From contig NZ_FNAN01000008.1 of NCBI RefSeq assembly GCF_900101885.1, positions 330,904-394,903 on the forward strand: DNA of 64,000 nucleotides, written 5' to 3'. The translations under genes were made by a program, and so were the position numbers. Shown here piece by piece: positions 36,079 to 44,282 of this stretch. A model generated the notes under the pieces. The model was not told where the DNA came from and made no database searches. It worked only from the letters and a program-made list of their open reading frames with translations. Source of the stretch: Dyadobacter soli. GTDB taxonomy: Bacteria; Bacteroidota; Bacteroidia; Cytophagales; Spirosomataceae. The number at the start of each line of letters is the position of its first letter. Within the stretch, counting starts at the first letter, position 1.

Positions 36079-37359
36079 ATGCGTTTAGTACTGTTAATAG
36101 CACTTTTTCTCTTTTGCACACACGCTTACGCGCAGCCGCAAGGGCTTCGCCTGGAAGATTTTATTTATCAGGACAAAATCAAAACCGTACTGCTGTACCC
36201 TGCCCTGGATGATCCTGAAACACCCACCCGGCTGCTCACACCGCCCATTACCCCGCTGAACAACCCTGCGCCGCTGGTACTGGAATTCGACGATATGACT
36301 GGCCAACCCGAGGGTTACCGTGCCAAAATCATCCATTGCAATGCCGACTGGACCAAATCCAACCTGAATGACATCGAGTTCACATTCGAATTCAACGAGT
36401 ACCCGGTTAATACCTATGACCAGTCGTTCAGCACCAAGGTACCTTACACGCATTACCGTTTTGAATTACCCAAATTGAAGCTCCCGGGGAATTATGTAAT
36501 CTATGTGTTTTCGGACCGGGACAGAAAACTAATGTGCAGCCGGCGGTTTATGCATTATCAACCGCGCGTAAACGTTACCGCGAAGGCCCGCTTTTCGCAA
36601 GGCATCGAGCAACAGTTTTCGGATCAGCAGATCGATTTTTCGGTGGATTACAAAGGGTACCAGCTCGTAGCGCCGCAAACAGACCTGAAAGTGGTGATCC
36701 GCAAGAATTTCCGCTGGGACCAGGCGAAAACCAATTACAAGCCGACCAATGTGCGTCCCTTTGATCAGCTATTGGAATACACATTCTTTGATCTTGAAAA
36801 TACTTTCCAGGGCGGAAACGAATTCCGGTATTTCGATAGCCGCTCGCTAACCGGTCGGGGCTATGGGGTAAATGAGATTGAACGAACGGATGACTTTACG
36901 AAGCTTTTCCTTTTCCCTGATAAACCTCGCGCGCACGTACCTTATGTGCAAATGGACGATTTCAACGGACAATACATTGTAGATCAGCGCGAATCCGGAC
37001 GAGGAAGTGTAGAGGCGGATTACACGCCGGTGGTGTTTACATTAAAAACAGCGGAAGAACCCGGCGCAACATATTATGTAAATGGCGCTTTCAACCTCTG
37101 GCAGCTTACCGACAGCAATAAAATGACGTACGACGCTACTGCGCAGGCGTACCAGGTGGAAATGATGGTGAAGCAGGGTGTCATCAATTATGACTATACC
37201 GTTGTGAAAGGAAACCAGAAGCCAGATGAAGCTTACATTGAAGGAAATTTTGCAGCGACTGAAAACGATTACGACATATTGATCTACCACCGTCCGCCGG
37301 CCAGCCGCGCCGACCTGCTTGTCGGCTACCGTACCGTAGAATGGAACCGGCGGCGCTAA
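36079..37359 (+). CDS. Type IX secretion system plug protein (DUF5103)
   Basis: A 426-residue secreted protein with a signal peptide (about 1-18, ending AYAQ) and the DUF5103 domain (about 25-330). The motifs LVLEFDDMTGQPEGYRAKIIHCNADW and YVIYVFSD are recognisable. In the T9SS, this family closes the lateral opening of the SprA translocon on the periplasmic face of the outer membrane. That function comes from published work on the family, not from this sequence. A C-terminal beta-rich segment (GATYYVNGAFNLWQLT) resembles a carbohydrate-binding or Ig-like domain. A 131-residue gene follows 13 nt later. Confidence 0.87.
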   Translation: MRLVLLIALFLFCTHAYAQPQGLRLEDFIYQDKIKTVLLYPALDDPETPTRLLTPPITPLNNPAPLVLEFDDMTGQPEGYRAKIIHCNADWTKSNLNDIEFTFEFNEYPVNTYDQSFSTKVPYTHYRFELPKLKLPGNYVIYVFSDRDRKLMCSRRFMHYQPRVNVTAKARFSQGIEQQFSDQQIDFSVDYKGYQLVAPQTDLKVVIRKNFRWDQAKTNYKPTNVRPFDQLLEYTFFDLENTFQGGNEFRYFDSRSLTGRGYGVNEIERTDDFTKLFLFPDKPRAHVPYVQMDDFNGQYIVDQRESGRGSVEADYTPVVFTLKTAEEPGATYYVNGAFNLWQLTDSNKMTYDATAQAYQVEMMVKQGVINYDYTVVKGNQKPDEAYIEGNFAATENDYDILIYHRPPASRADLLVGYRTVEWNRRR

Positions 37360-37372
37360 ACTGCTTAACGTT

Positions 37373-37768
37373 ATGAAATCATCAGCAAACACCGTGTATT
37401 TAACTTCAAACCTCTCGATTACCAACGACGAGAATTACATTGTCGATTGCCTGGTGGACCATGACGAAATGCCGGCGAATTTCGAAGCCAGCCACGTGAT
37501 CAGCTTTTACGTCCAGACCGACCTTTACCTGGTGCTTTACTTCCCGCAAGAGGACGACCGCGGCTTTCAAATGTACGTGATTGAGGATTTTTCGCAGAAT
37601 ATCGATGATCTGGTGTTTCTACGGGACATGTTCATGCAACTGATCAACGAGGGGCACAATCCCGAAGTGATGAAAAAAGCGCATTACAAAGTGGACAGCA
37701 TACTGCATATGGCCAAAACGCTGCGCGCGGTGATCCACAAGGATGCTCCCGATTATTACGAGGATTGA
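37373..37768 (+). CDS. Hypothetical protein linked to T9SS plug gene
   Basis: A 131-residue acidic protein with no signal peptide or membrane segment. It mixes predicted beta strands (VISFYVQTDLYLVLYFP, FQMYVIEDF) with a C-terminal helix (KKAHYKVDSILHMAKTLRAVIH). I do not recognise a family. It begins 13 nt after the plug gene, so the two are probably co-transcribed. It is soluble and could be a chaperone or regulator, but this is unsupported. A bidirectional terminator follows. Confidence 0.6.
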   Translation: MKSSANTVYLTSNLSITNDENYIVDCLVDHDEMPANFEASHVISFYVQTDLYLVLYFPQEDDRGFQMYVIEDFSQNIDDLVFLRDMFMQLINEGHNPEVMKKAHYKVDSILHMAKTLRAVIHKDAPDYYED

Positions 37769-37778
37769 TATAAAAAAC

Positions 37779-37805
37779 AAAGAGCGGCCCGATGAGTCGC
37801 TCTTT
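37779..37805. terminator. Bidirectional terminator before ychF
   Basis: Perfect 8-bp stem aaagagcg/cgctcttt with a 12-nt loop and A-rich flank, between convergent stops at 37768 and 37830. Confidence 0.75.
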
Positions 37806-37829
37806 GCATATCTGACAGATATTTAGATA

Positions 37830-38930
37830 CTATACATTAAAACGGAAGTGCATAATATCGCCGTCGGCTACGATGTATTCTTTGCCTTCTACGGCCATTT
37901 TGCCCGCTTCTTTCACAGCAGGTTCCGTTTTATACTGCTCGTAGTCAGCAATTTTGATCACCTCCGCACGGATGAATCCCTTTTCAAAATCGCTGTGGAT
38001 CACGCCCGCTGCCTGCGGAGCTTTCCAGCCTTTCACGATCGTCCAGGCACGCACTTCTTTTACCCCGGCAGTGAAATAGGTAATGAGGTTCAAAAGCGCA
38101 TAGGAAGCCTTGATCAGCTTGCTCAAACCTGATTCCGACAACCCATATTCACTGAGGAACATTTCGTGCTCTTCCGGATCTTCGATTTCCGAGATTTGTG
38201 ATTCGATCGCTGCACAAAGCACGATTACATCCGCGCCTTCGTGCTTAACAGCTTCCCGCAATTTTTCGGAATACTCGTTGCCGGTGAGCATGGAACCTTC
38301 GTCCACATTCGCCACGTAAAGTACCGGTTTGGCAGTCAGTAATTGCAGGTCACCGATAACAGATTCTTTCGTTTCCGCATCGATTTCAACAGCTCTCGCA
38401 TTCTTGCCTTCTTCCAGTGTCGATTTATATTTTTTCAGCCATTCCAATTCAGCTTTCGCCTTGGCATCACCTGCGCGCGCACCTTTTTCCGTTTTCTGAA
38501 TTTTCTTCTCGACCGATTCCAGGTCTTTCAGTTGCAGCTCTGCGTCGATGATCTCTTTATCAAAAACCGGATCTACGCGACCTTCCACGTGCACGACATT
38601 GTCGTCCGCGAAACAACGTACCACGTGTACAATCGCATCCACCTCACGGATATTGGCCAGAAACTTGTTACCCAAACCCGCTCCCTGGCTCGCACCCTTC
38701 ACAAGGCCGGCGATATCCACGAATTCGATGATGGTAGGGATTACTTTTTGGGGACTAACCAGCTTGGTCAGCGTATCCAGACGTTCGTCGGGAACGGTCA
38801 CAACGCCCACATTGGGCTCTATGGTGCAAAAAGGATAGTTGGCAGCTTCGGCTTTGCCGGTAGAGATGGCATTAAAAAGGGTGGATTTCCCAACGTTCGG
38901 CAATCCGACAATCCCACATTGAAGACTCAT
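37830..38930 (-). CDS. ychF: YchF/OLA1-type ATPase
   Basis: A 366-residue Obg-related nucleotidase of the HAS-GTPase group, which prefers ATP. GLPNVGKST (9-17) is the P-loop, followed by FVDIAGLVKGASQGAGLGN (G3 with switch II), VLYVANVDE (altered G4) and a C-terminal TGS domain (FTAGVKEVRAWTIVKGW onwards). It binds ribosomes and is involved in stress responses. The frame extends 28 residues further upstream (to 39014), but MSLQCGIVG is the conserved N-terminus. A promoter lies at 39012-39043. Confidence 0.94.
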   Translation of the reverse strand: MSLQCGIVGLPNVGKSTLFNAISTGKAEAANYPFCTIEPNVGVVTVPDERLDTLTKLVSPQKVIPTIIEFVDIAGLVKGASQGAGLGNKFLANIREVDAIVHVVRCFADDNVVHVEGRVDPVFDKEIIDAELQLKDLESVEKKIQKTEKGARAGDAKAKAELEWLKKYKSTLEEGKNARAVEIDAETKESVIGDLQLLTAKPVLYVANVDEGSMLTGNEYSEKLREAVKHEGADVIVLCAAIESQISEIEDPEEHEMFLSEYGLSESGLSKLIKASYALLNLITYFTAGVKEVRAWTIVKGWKAPQAAGVIHSDFEKGFIRAEVIKIADYEQYKTEPAVKEAGKMAVEGKEYIVADGDIMHFRFNV

Positions 38931-39011
38931 ATATGAATGGTAAGCAGTGAACGGCGGCCTCATACCTGCCTTAAAAGCAATGCATGCCCGCCTGCTGAAT
39001 AATAATTTTCG

Positions 39012-39043
39012 CAAAATTACTATTTAGCAGGTACAAAAACCAA
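39012..39043 (-). promoter_or_regulatory. Bacteroidota promoter (TTG-N21-TAATTTTG) for ychF
   Basis: On the minus strand: TTG at 39041-39043, 21-nt spacer, TAATTTTG at 39012-39019. The leader is about 80 nt to the ATG at 38930. Confidence 0.65.
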
Positions 39044-39071
39044 AAGCCTTCGTAATCAATTGCGAAGGCTT
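39044..39071 (-). terminator. Terminator for DUF3276 gene
   Basis: 9-bp stem aagccttcg/cgaaggctt, followed by a T-rich tract on the minus strand (with two G), just before the ychF promoter. Confidence 0.75.
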
Positions 39072-39091
39072 CTATTCAATATCTTAATTTC

Positions 39092-39412
39092 TTAATCCCA
39101 CTTAAGGTCCGACTCTCCTACTACGTCTACCTCGTCTCCTTTGGATTCGAATTGCGAAAAGTCAACCTCTGGCATCAATTCTGTCTTCACGTGATCAACT
39201 GCTTCTTTCAATGCCTCCACGAACTTGTCAAAGTCCTCCTTGTACAAAAACATCTTGTGTTTTTCGTAGGTAAATCCGTCTCCCTGAGGGTGGCGACGGC
39301 TTTCAGTGATGGTAAGATAGTAATCGTTAGATCGCGTAGAGCGAACATCGAAGAAGTAAGTCCTTTTTCCCGCCCTGACCCTTTTGGAGTAGATTTGCTC
39401 TCTGTCTTCCAC
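39092..39412 (-). CDS. DUF3276 / PUR-domain nucleic-acid-binding protein
   Basis: A small basic-then-acidic protein (106 residues from GTG at 39412; a TTG at 39439 would add 9). EQIYSKRVRAGKRTYFFDVR and NDYYLTITESRR are the PUR-domain repeats (beta-rich fold with KRTYFFDV core), and DFDKFVEALKEAVDHVK is the closing helix. An acidic tail (SKGDEVDVVGESDLKWD) follows. PUR-alpha-like DUF3276 proteins are nearly universal in Bacteroidota and bind single-stranded DNA or RNA. Single gene with its own terminator. The start choice is uncertain, as both candidate codons are non-ATG. Confidence 0.82.
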   Translation of the reverse strand: MEDREQIYSKRVRAGKRTYFFDVRSTRSNDYYLTITESRRHPQGDGFTYEKHKMFLYKEDFDKFVEALKEAVDHVKTELMPEVDFSQFESKGDEVDVVGESDLKWD

Positions 39413-39679
39413 TATGTTTAGTTTTAAATAGGTTTCCAAACGCTAAAATATAAAGTTTATTGCTGGTTCCAAAGAAACCGGAACATATTAGCAATTTGTT
39501 GGTTACGGGTTACAATATGGGCAGTCGGCAGCACTCAAATTATGTGGGACTTTTGCTGGTGCTTTAAAATCTTTTCACTAGTTTTGAAATTCGTGGGTTT
39601 TAAAATTGACCTGAAACACCAAAGGAAGATATGAGATAAGGGACTTTTACCTTATTATGTTTCACCTAAATCCAGAAAA

Positions 39680-40129
39680 ATGACTTATCGTCGGATTCTG
39701 ATTCTCACCATGTTAGCGTTTACCGCGCTGTTACCGGAAGCCATTGCGCAGGTAAAACTCGGCAAAACCGAAACCGGAAACGCCTCCTACTACTCGGCGC
39801 GATTCCACGGCAGGAAGACCTCATTCGGGGAAGTACATAAAAGCAGTGAACTGCTGTGCGCCCACCGGAGTTACCCGCTGAACACGATGCTCGAAGTGAC
39901 GAATCTGGATAACGACGAAAAAGTAATTGTGAGGGTCAACGACCGCGGCCCGTTCTCAAAGCATCGCGTAATTGACCTCAGCAAAGAAGCGGCCCGCCTG
40001 ATCGGCATTCTCGCAAAAGGCGTCGCTAATGTTTCTGTAAGAGTGGTGGGAATGGAAGGAATGGTGCTCTTATCACCCAGCGAAGAAATCGACCCGAAAT
40101 CGGGCAAAGTCATTTCCATGAGAAAGTAA
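39680..40129 (+). CDS. RlpA-family septal ring lytic transglycosylase
   Basis: A 149-residue secreted protein. The signal peptide is about residues 1-24 (ending AIAQ). The double-psi beta-barrel follows, with TGNASYYSARFHGRKTSFGE (start of the barrel, substrate groove) and VRVNDRGPFSKHRVIDLSKEAARLIG, whose Asp in NDRGPF is the catalytic residue. RlpA proteins cleave naked glycan strands at division sites. No SPOR domain is present, unlike E. coli RlpA. It lies just upstream of a DUF58 gene, so they may be co-transcribed. Confidence 0.88.
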   Translation: MTYRRILILTMLAFTALLPEAIAQVKLGKTETGNASYYSARFHGRKTSFGEVHKSSELLCAHRSYPLNTMLEVTNLDNDEKVIVRVNDRGPFSKHRVIDLSKEAARLIGILAKGVANVSVRVVGMEGMVLLSPSEEIDPKSGKVISMRK

Positions 40130-40143
40130 GCCTTGATGCTAGC

Positions 40144-41058
40144 ATGAGTGTCCGCCAACTGGATCTGGCCAAAGTCAGAGAATTCGGAAACCTGGAATTT
40201 CTTGCAAAACAGTTGGTAGAAGGTTTCATCACCGGTCTTCATAAATCCCCTTTTCACGGCTTTTCAGTCGAATTTGCCGAACATCAGCTTTACAATACAG
40301 GCGAATCCACACGGAATATCGACTGGAAGGTTTTTGCCAAAACCGACCGTTTGTACGTCAAACGCTACGAGGAAGAAACCAACCTGCGCTGCCATATTCT
40401 GCTCGATACCTCGTCTTCCATGTATTACCCGGAGGACAATTACGGCAAAATGACGTTCAGCGTCATGGCCGCTGCAAGCCTTACCTATCTATTGCAACGA
40501 CAGAAAGACGCGGTAAGCCTCTGCACATTCTCGGAACAAATCGAAGTACAAACGGCTGTCAAATCCACTCCCTCGCATGTGCACAAGATCATGCTCGAAC
40601 TGGAACAGCAGCTGCAAACCAACCGCCCGCTGCTAAAAACTTCGGTAGCCGACGTCCTGCACCAGATCGCCGAAAAAATTCATAAGCGGTCGCTGGTGGT
40701 AATTTTCAGTGATATGTTCGATAATATCGAGGATGCCGACAAGATTTTCTCCGCATTGCAGCATTTGCGGCATAACTTGCACGAAGTACTGCTTTTCCAC
40801 GTCACCGACCGTAAAACGGAGGAAAACTTCGCATTCGAAAACCGTCCCTATGAATTTATCGATCTCGAAACGGGCGAAAAAATCAAAGTCCAGCCCGAGC
40901 AGGTGCGCGAGTCGTACCAGCAGTTTGTAGGTGATTTTTATCAAAAACTGAAACTGAAATGCGGGCAATACAAGATCGACTTCATCGAAGCGGATATTGC
41001 CAAAGGTTTCGACCCTGTACTGCTCGCCTATTTAGTTAAGCACTCCAAAATGCGCTAG
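40144..41058 (+). CDS. DUF58 / vWA-domain protein
   Basis: A 304-residue cytosolic protein. The DUF58 block FHGFSVEFAEHQLYNTGESTR is at about residues 38-60, followed by a von Willebrand factor A-like domain with the MIDAS-like motif LLDTSSSMYYP (about 88-98) and FSDMFD (about 190). DUF58 proteins are typically partners of MoxR AAA+ ATPases in protein-complex assembly. No MoxR gene is present in the window. It starts 14 nt after the RlpA stop, suggesting a shared mRNA. Confidence 0.87.
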   Translation: MSVRQLDLAKVREFGNLEFLAKQLVEGFITGLHKSPFHGFSVEFAEHQLYNTGESTRNIDWKVFAKTDRLYVKRYEEETNLRCHILLDTSSSMYYPEDNYGKMTFSVMAAASLTYLLQRQKDAVSLCTFSEQIEVQTAVKSTPSHVHKIMLELEQQLQTNRPLLKTSVADVLHQIAEKIHKRSLVVIFSDMFDNIEDADKIFSALQHLRHNLHEVLLFHVTDRKTEENFAFENRPYEFIDLETGEKIKVQPEQVRESYQQFVGDFYQKLKLKCGQYKIDFIEADIAKGFDPVLLAYLVKHSKMR

Positions 41059-41074
41059 TGCATTTGAAATCAGA

Positions 41075-42448
41075 TTATTGATTCAAGAAGAGCGACATGA
41101 ACAGCTCGTCCAGATGCGCCACGGGAATGACTTCTATCTTCCCTCTCTTTAAATCCAGCCCCTTACTATTATATTTCGAGATGTAAATCTTCTTGAAGCC
41201 CAGCTTTTCGGATTCCGAAATGCGGCTATCGATCCGGTTAACCGCTCTTACCTCCCCACCCAATCCAACTTCCGCGGCAAAACACACCGACGGTGGAATA
41301 AATTTATCCTCATAAGACGAGACAAGCGAAGCTACCACCGCCAAATCGATCGCCGGATCTTCGACCTTCAAGCCGCCGGCCACATTCAGGAACACATCCT
41401 GCACACCCAACCGAAAACCTCCCCGCTTTTCTAAAACTGCGAGCAGCATTTGCAAACGTTTTGCATCGAAACCGGTACTGCTCCGCTGTGGCGTTCCATA
41501 AGTAGCAACACTCACAAGTGATTGTATTTCAACCAACAATGGCCGGTTACCTTCCATCATCGAGCCGATCGCAATGCCGCTTACCGGCTCATCGCGCTGC
41601 GAAATGAGGATTTCCGAAGGATTGCTAACCTGACGAAGGCCTGTTCCCTGCATTTCATAAATACCGAGCTCGGAGGTACTTCCGAAGCGGTTCTTCATCG
41701 TCCGCAAAATCCGGTAGGTATTGTGCCGGTCGCCTTCGAACTGCAAAACCGTGTCCACCATGTGTTCCAGTACCTTCGGGCCGGCGAGCGAGCCGTCTTT
41801 GGTAATATGCCCGATCAAAAACACGGGAACGCCCATTTCCTTCGCATACTTCATAAACTCCGCCGTGCATTCACGCACCTGCGACACGCTGCCCGCGCCC
41901 GACTCAATGTAGGTCGATTGCATGGTCTGAATAGAGTCTACAATCAATACTTCCGGTTGAAAATCTTCGATTTGCCTGAAAATGTTCTGCGTCTGAGTGT
42001 CGGTGAGAATGAAACAGTTATCACTTTTCGCAGCCATACGCTCCGCCCGCATCTTGATCTGAGCCTCCGATTCTTCACCTGAAACGTAGAGCACCTTCTT
42101 ATTGGAAAGGGTCAACGCGATTTGGAGCATTAATGTGGATTTCCCAATGCCCGGTTCGCCGCCGATCAATACCAACGAGCCTGGGACGATTCCTCCGCCC
42201 AACACGCGATTCAGTTCCTCGTCGAATGTGCGGATTCGCGGTTCATTTTCGTAGACAATTTCAGCAATCGCGCGTGGCCTACTGGCCAGGTTTACCGATT
42301 TCCAGGAAACGGCTGTCTTTTTATCTTCCTTTTCAATAACTTCCTGTACGAAAGTATTCCATTCACCGCACGAGGGACATCTGCCGACCCATTTTGGCGA
42401 ATTATACCCACATTCCTGACAAAAATATGCCGTCTTGGCTTTGGCCAT
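41075..42448 (-). CDS. radA: DNA repair protein RadA
   Basis: A 457-residue RadA/Sms protein acting in recombination intermediate processing. The N-terminal zinc finger uses C10, C13, C24 and C27. The RecA-like ATPase has Walker A GGEPGIGKST (96-105) and LIVDSIQTM as Walker B, and the family motif KNRFG is present. The C-terminal Lon-like domain (SLVSVATYGTPQRSSTGFD onwards) is intact. Full length and no sign of damage. It is a single gene, convergent with the DUF58 gene with only 16 nt between stops. Confidence 0.95.
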   Translation of the reverse strand: MAKAKTAYFCQECGYNSPKWVGRCPSCGEWNTFVQEVIEKEDKKTAVSWKSVNLASRPRAIAEIVYENEPRIRTFDEELNRVLGGGIVPGSLVLIGGEPGIGKSTLMLQIALTLSNKKVLYVSGEESEAQIKMRAERMAAKSDNCFILTDTQTQNIFRQIEDFQPEVLIVDSIQTMQSTYIESGAGSVSQVRECTAEFMKYAKEMGVPVFLIGHITKDGSLAGPKVLEHMVDTVLQFEGDRHNTYRILRTMKNRFGSTSELGIYEMQGTGLRQVSNPSEILISQRDEPVSGIAIGSMMEGNRPLLVEIQSLVSVATYGTPQRSSTGFDAKRLQMLLAVLEKRGGFRLGVQDVFLNVAGGLKVEDPAIDLAVVASLVSSYEDKFIPPSVCFAAEVGLGGEVRAVNRIDSRISESEKLGFKKIYISKYNSKGLDLKRGKIEVIPVAHLDELFMSLFLNQ

Positions 42449-42613
42449 AATAGAATAGTCTAATTTATATTCTCTTGGTGACTAACGTAATTCAGACGAT
42501 ATTAATCCAATTTTTGCATGTTCCAGCCACAAAATCAAAAAAAATCTGGGATGGGTATAGTTTTTTGCAAATTGGCGTTATTAACCTGTTTTACTTAAAA
42601 AATCATATTATCC

Positions 42614-43330
42614 ATGAACATCCTGACAAAAGTGGCCTGTGCCTGTTTGCTCTGCATTTTCGCATTCTCAAATGTGCAGGCCCAGAAAAAAGGTTTTGCG
42701 TTTGGTATCAAGGGAGGGGTGAACCTGTCGCGGCTTACAATGGGCGACGTTTTCACGACACGTTACGATGATAATGGAAATCCGTATCTCGGATACGACG
42801 GCAAAGAGGTTCGCGATAACCTGAAAGAAAGTTTCAATACGAGAACCGGCGCTGTGGGCGGTATCTGGATGCGCTTCGGCAGAACCTTATTTATCCAGCC
42901 GGAAGTTTTGGTTTCGACCAAAGGCGGCTCGTTCAAAATAATCCAGAATGACCGGGAAATACCGGTAGAAAAAACAATCAATGTCAAATACAGCAATATC
43001 GACGTTCCCCTACTGATCGGACTCAAAGGCGGCCCGTTCCGCATTCTCGCAGGACCGGTCACTTCCTTCCGCATCGGCGACAACCAGCGTTTACGCGACG
43101 CATTCAAATATTACACATCCGATTTGAACAATGCCATGTCGCAAGCGACATTCGGTTACCAGCTCGGCGCCGGTCTGGATCTGGGCAATTTCAGTCTTGA
43201 CGTAAGAAAAGAAGGTTCATTCACCAACCTGGCATCATTCCAGGTAAGCGGCCAGCAAGTCAATGGCGGTGCGTCGTTGAAACAGAAAGTGAGTTCCTGG
43301 CAGGTGACGCTGGGGTTGAAGTTGTTTTAA
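42614..43330 (+). CDS. Outer-membrane beta-barrel (porin-family) protein
   Basis: A 238-residue secreted protein with a signal peptide (about 1-23, ending VQAQ) followed by an eight- to ten-strand barrel of the PorT/OmpW-like family. Alternating aromatic/hydrophobic strands are seen in FAFGIKGGVNLSRLT, WMRFGRTLFIQPEVL and FGYQLGAGLDLGNFSLDVR, and the protein ends in LGLKLF. The role is unclear: members range from T9SS assembly factors (PorT/SprT) to adhesin-like porins. An unusual octanucleotide repeat array starts just after the stop. Confidence 0.75.
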   Translation: MNILTKVACACLLCIFAFSNVQAQKKGFAFGIKGGVNLSRLTMGDVFTTRYDDNGNPYLGYDGKEVRDNLKESFNTRTGAVGGIWMRFGRTLFIQPEVLVSTKGGSFKIIQNDREIPVEKTINVKYSNIDVPLLIGLKGGPFRILAGPVTSFRIGDNQRLRDAFKYYTSDLNNAMSQATFGYQLGAGLDLGNFSLDVRKEGSFTNLASFQVSGQQVNGGASLKQKVSSWQVTLGLKLF

Positions 43331-43331
43331 T

Positions 43332-43395
43332 GAGTCAATGAGTCAATGACTCAATGACTCAATGACTCAATGACTCAATGACTCAATGACTCAAT
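43332..43395. repeat. Octanucleotide tandem repeat (8 x 8 bp)
   Basis: Two gagtcaat units followed by six gactcaat units, with no other change, immediately after the barrel gene stop. Long enough for slipped-strand length change. Confidence 0.9.
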
Positions 43396-43426
43396 GAACA
43401 TAAATTTCGGATCTTAAATATTTACT

Positions 43427-43452
43427 CATGAACTCTTAAACTTTGAACTCTC
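43427..43452. repeat. Gagttcaaagttta-family repeat fragment
   Basis: Read on the minus strand this is gagagttcaaagttta plus an extension. The first 16 nt match 52715-52730 exactly. Both sites lie between convergent genes. Confidence 0.6.
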
Positions 43453-43465
43453 TATAAACAAAACG

Positions 43466-43499
43466 AGCAGCCTTCGATCGAGCGATGGCTGCTGTTTTT
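43466..43499 (+). terminator. Terminator after beta-barrel gene
   Basis: 7-bp stem agcagcc/ggctgct with a 14-nt loop and a run of five T. It may also work weakly for the minus-strand regulator. Confidence 0.65.
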
Positions 43500-43534
43500 A
43501 TGAATAACCCACTAATTTAATTCACCAAAATATC

Positions 43535-43936
43535 TTATGCGCTAATGCGGATGAGGTTAGTGTGATCTAAAAGACCAGATACCTCTTTGATTTTTCTGCG
43601 CGATACGACTACTTCTTTGCCGCAGGAAAGTTTCAGCATGCGATCGTCTTCCATACGCTCTACCACGTAGTCGGCATTTACGAGGTATGACTTGTGAACG
43701 CGGAGGAATTTATCGCTCAACTGCTCTGCAAGCGATTTCAATGTTTTTGACACCAGGTATTTCTTACCGTTGTTCGTGTATATGAATGTGTAGTTTCCTT
43801 CACCTTCGAGGAAGGTGATTACGTCGGGTGTCAGGAAAATCGTTCTTCCCATCGATTGTACCGAAATGTAAGAACGACTGTCGTTGTAAGATCTCTCTGA
43901 CAGGTTGGGGCGAGTAAAGCTTGGAAAATTTTTCAT
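43535..43936 (-). CDS. LytTR-domain transcriptional regulator (no receiver domain)
   Basis: A 133-residue single-domain LytTR protein. About 28 N-terminal residues are unstructured, then the LytTR beta-fold: FLTPDVITFLEGEGNYTFIYTNNGKKYLVSKTLKSL, followed by FLRVHKSYLVNADYV, the highly conserved DNA-contact motif. Unlike AgrA/ComE types, it has no receiver domain, so it is probably not phosphorylated. The -7 box at 43972-43979 and CGTA pairs further upstream (44006-44019 and 44099-44112) could be its own targets, since LytTR proteins bind paired direct repeats. Targets elsewhere are unknown. Confidence 0.85.
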   Translation of the reverse strand: MKNFPSFTRPNLSERSYNDSRSYISVQSMGRTIFLTPDVITFLEGEGNYTFIYTNNGKKYLVSKTLKSLAEQLSDKFLRVHKSYLVNADYVVERMEDDRMLKLSCGKEVVVSRRKIKEVSGLLDHTNLIRISA

Positions 43937-43971
43937 GGTAACTACGCTAATATTGTTGTGATTTCTTGTTT

Positions 43972-43979
43972 CAAAATTA
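43972..43979 (-). promoter_or_regulatory. TAnnTTTG -7 box for LytTR gene
   Basis: TAATTTTG on the minus strand, 36 nt before the ATG at 43936. Confidence 0.5.
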
Positions 43980-44005
43980 GCACATTGCGTAGTGTCCAGA
44001 AAATA

Positions 44006-44019
44006 CGTAAAAGTACGTA
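44006..44019. promoter_or_regulatory. Paired CGTA sites A, possible LytTR operator
   Basis: CGTA at 44006-44009 and 44016-44019, spaced exactly 10 bp, in tacgtaaaagtacgta. Located about 30 nt upstream of the LytTR -7 box. Confidence 0.4.
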
Positions 44020-44098
44020 TCTGGATTTAACCAATTGATAATCAATTATTTAACAAATAGGTAATATATCAAATGACGTAACGAAACTTAGTAAAATG

Positions 44099-44112
44099 CG
44101 TAATTTTACGTA
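44099..44112. promoter_or_regulatory. Paired CGTA sites B, possible LytTR operator
   Basis: CGTA at 44099-44102 and 44109-44112, again 10 bp apart (gcgtaattttacgta). Further single CGTA sites lie at 43988, 44077 and 44155. Confidence 0.4.
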
Positions 44113-44197
44113 GTCCCAAAAACATGGACTTTTCTAATAAAGCTTCTCAATAGACGTAACAGGGCCATTTCACTTCCACCAGCGAGCTAACTTTCGT

Positions 44198-44205
44198 TAT
44201 CTTTG
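44198..44205 (+). promoter_or_regulatory. TAnnTTTG -7 box for pheS
   Basis: TATCTTTG, 77 nt before the pheS ATG, followed by a leader of about 70 nt with a GC-rich hairpin-prone segment (44210-44260). Confidence 0.55.
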
Positions 44206-44282
44206 CAGGAATTTCGAGGCCCCGAATAAGAGCCTCCCGTCGCACCGGACGCGGCGTAAGTCACCAATAACAACAAGCTTTT

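Noticed and set aside
44205..44282. A Phe-codon attenuator or T-box leader before pheS
   Set aside because: The leader is only about 75 nt, with no run of Phe codons in a leader peptide, no T-box sequence and no T-run terminator.
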